A DNA stretch of 64,000 nucleotides from Reticulitermes speratus (lineage: Eukaryota > Arthropoda > Insecta > Blattodea > Rhinotermitidae). The position numbers and the translations under genes were made by a program. The notes beneath the pieces were generated by a model. That model was not told where the DNA came from. It saw only the letters and a list, made by a program, of their open reading frames with translations, and searched no databases. Shown in pieces: positions 63,476 through 64,000 of this stretch. Location: contig JAJKFL010000014.1 in NCBI GenBank assembly GCA_021186555.1, positions 40,511,200 through 40,575,199 on the forward strand. The letters are read 5' to 3'. Within the stretch, counting starts at the first letter, position 1. The number at the start of each line of letters is the position of its first letter.

Positions 63476-63794
63476 CCACACAAGACAGGTGCCCACAGCC
63501 TTAATTCGTAGTATTTGGTGTAAGATAAACCTTATCACCTCTCCAGCTCTCCTACTGTATCTGTGGAATTCGCAGGCGCATGTGTGTGGTGTGAGTAATA
63601 CCTTAGATCCGAAATGAAGTGGGAAAGGGAAGTGGGAAGTGTGATGAAGCAGAAGGATCTGACACCTGAAGATGTATTAAGCCCGCAAATATGGCGAAAG
63701 ACGACTGAGAACCGGTAACCAGTGCAACACTGGAAAACTGTTATAGATACACAGATAGGGTAATAACATTCTCGTTAAAATTATGGGCATCTGA
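63476..63794. other. Spacer with a weak hammerhead-like start
   Basis: CACCTGAAGATGTATTAAGC at 63663 has the first box, followed by GGCGAAAGACG, but stem II does not pair well. Confidence 0.3.
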
Positions 63795-63985
63795 GTTGTG
63801 ACACCGTGTGGTTTGGTAGACAGGTACCGAAATTTAGGAGGGCCCACTCAGCATCTATGTATCTTTTCCTGGGTAAAGCGACCTACAGCTTGAAGTTAAC
63901 CACTCACATCTAGTGCCGAGGTTAAGAATTATGGGAGTTATAATCCTTCTCCCCCTTACATCTTCATGGCGTAGATAGAAAGAAT
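63795..63985 (+). mobile_element. SINE-4 copy (5' part diverged)
   Basis: CACCGTGTGGTTTGGTAGAC head-like, then CTCACATCTAGTGCCGAGGT and tail CCCCCTTACATCTTCATGGC. Confidence 0.55.
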
Positions 63986-64000
63986 CAAAAACTTTGTAGA

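Overview
This is animal nuclear DNA, most likely from an insect and probably a cockroach or termite (Blattodea). The order-level call rests on remembered similarity of the transposon, LINE and SINE families and is only moderately certain. One long host gene lies in a dense bed of transposon remnants, tRNA-derived SINEs and satellite-like arrays. No bacterial-type genes, CRISPR arrays, true tRNA genes or rRNA genes were seen.

Layout. 1-9.6 kb: a half foldback element with a hammerhead-like motif, a broken Tc1/mariner-type transposase cut by a 5'-truncated LINE, single hammerhead-like motifs, a 37-bp tandem array, and a decayed piggyBac-like element (7585-8923). 9646-40844 (+): PIGN, GPI ethanolamine phosphate transferase 1. 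Fifteen coding exons join in one frame with GT/AG introns to give 985 codons. The introns carry SINEs of four families, mariner pieces, TTAA-flanked MITEs, LINE tails, tandem arrays and foldbacks. 41-47 kb: a 46-bp array just after the stop, then a cluster of foldbacks and MITEs, including palindromic elements with candidate hammerhead ribozymes on both arms. 48.3-56 kb: three large arrays with 49-, 31- and 114-bp units. The 114-bp satellite sits inside, and is made from, a TTAA-flanked MITE. 56-61 kb: SINE-3 copies, a LINE 3' end, a 587-bp mariner-like deletion derivative with about 115-bp inverted repeats, and a possible short terminal exon. 61.1-64 kb: another hammerhead foldback and a 44-bp array of about 34 units.

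PIGN adds phosphoethanolamine to the first mannose of GPI-anchor precursors in the ER. Its catalytic half is luminal and its C-terminal half is a multi-pass membrane domain. Nothing else here clearly works with it. The rest is best read as repeat biology: nested insertions with target-site duplications, local array amplification, and probable Penelope-type hammerhead motifs in palindromic form. All coordinates were read by eye, so repeat boundaries are approximate by a few bases to a few tens of bases.
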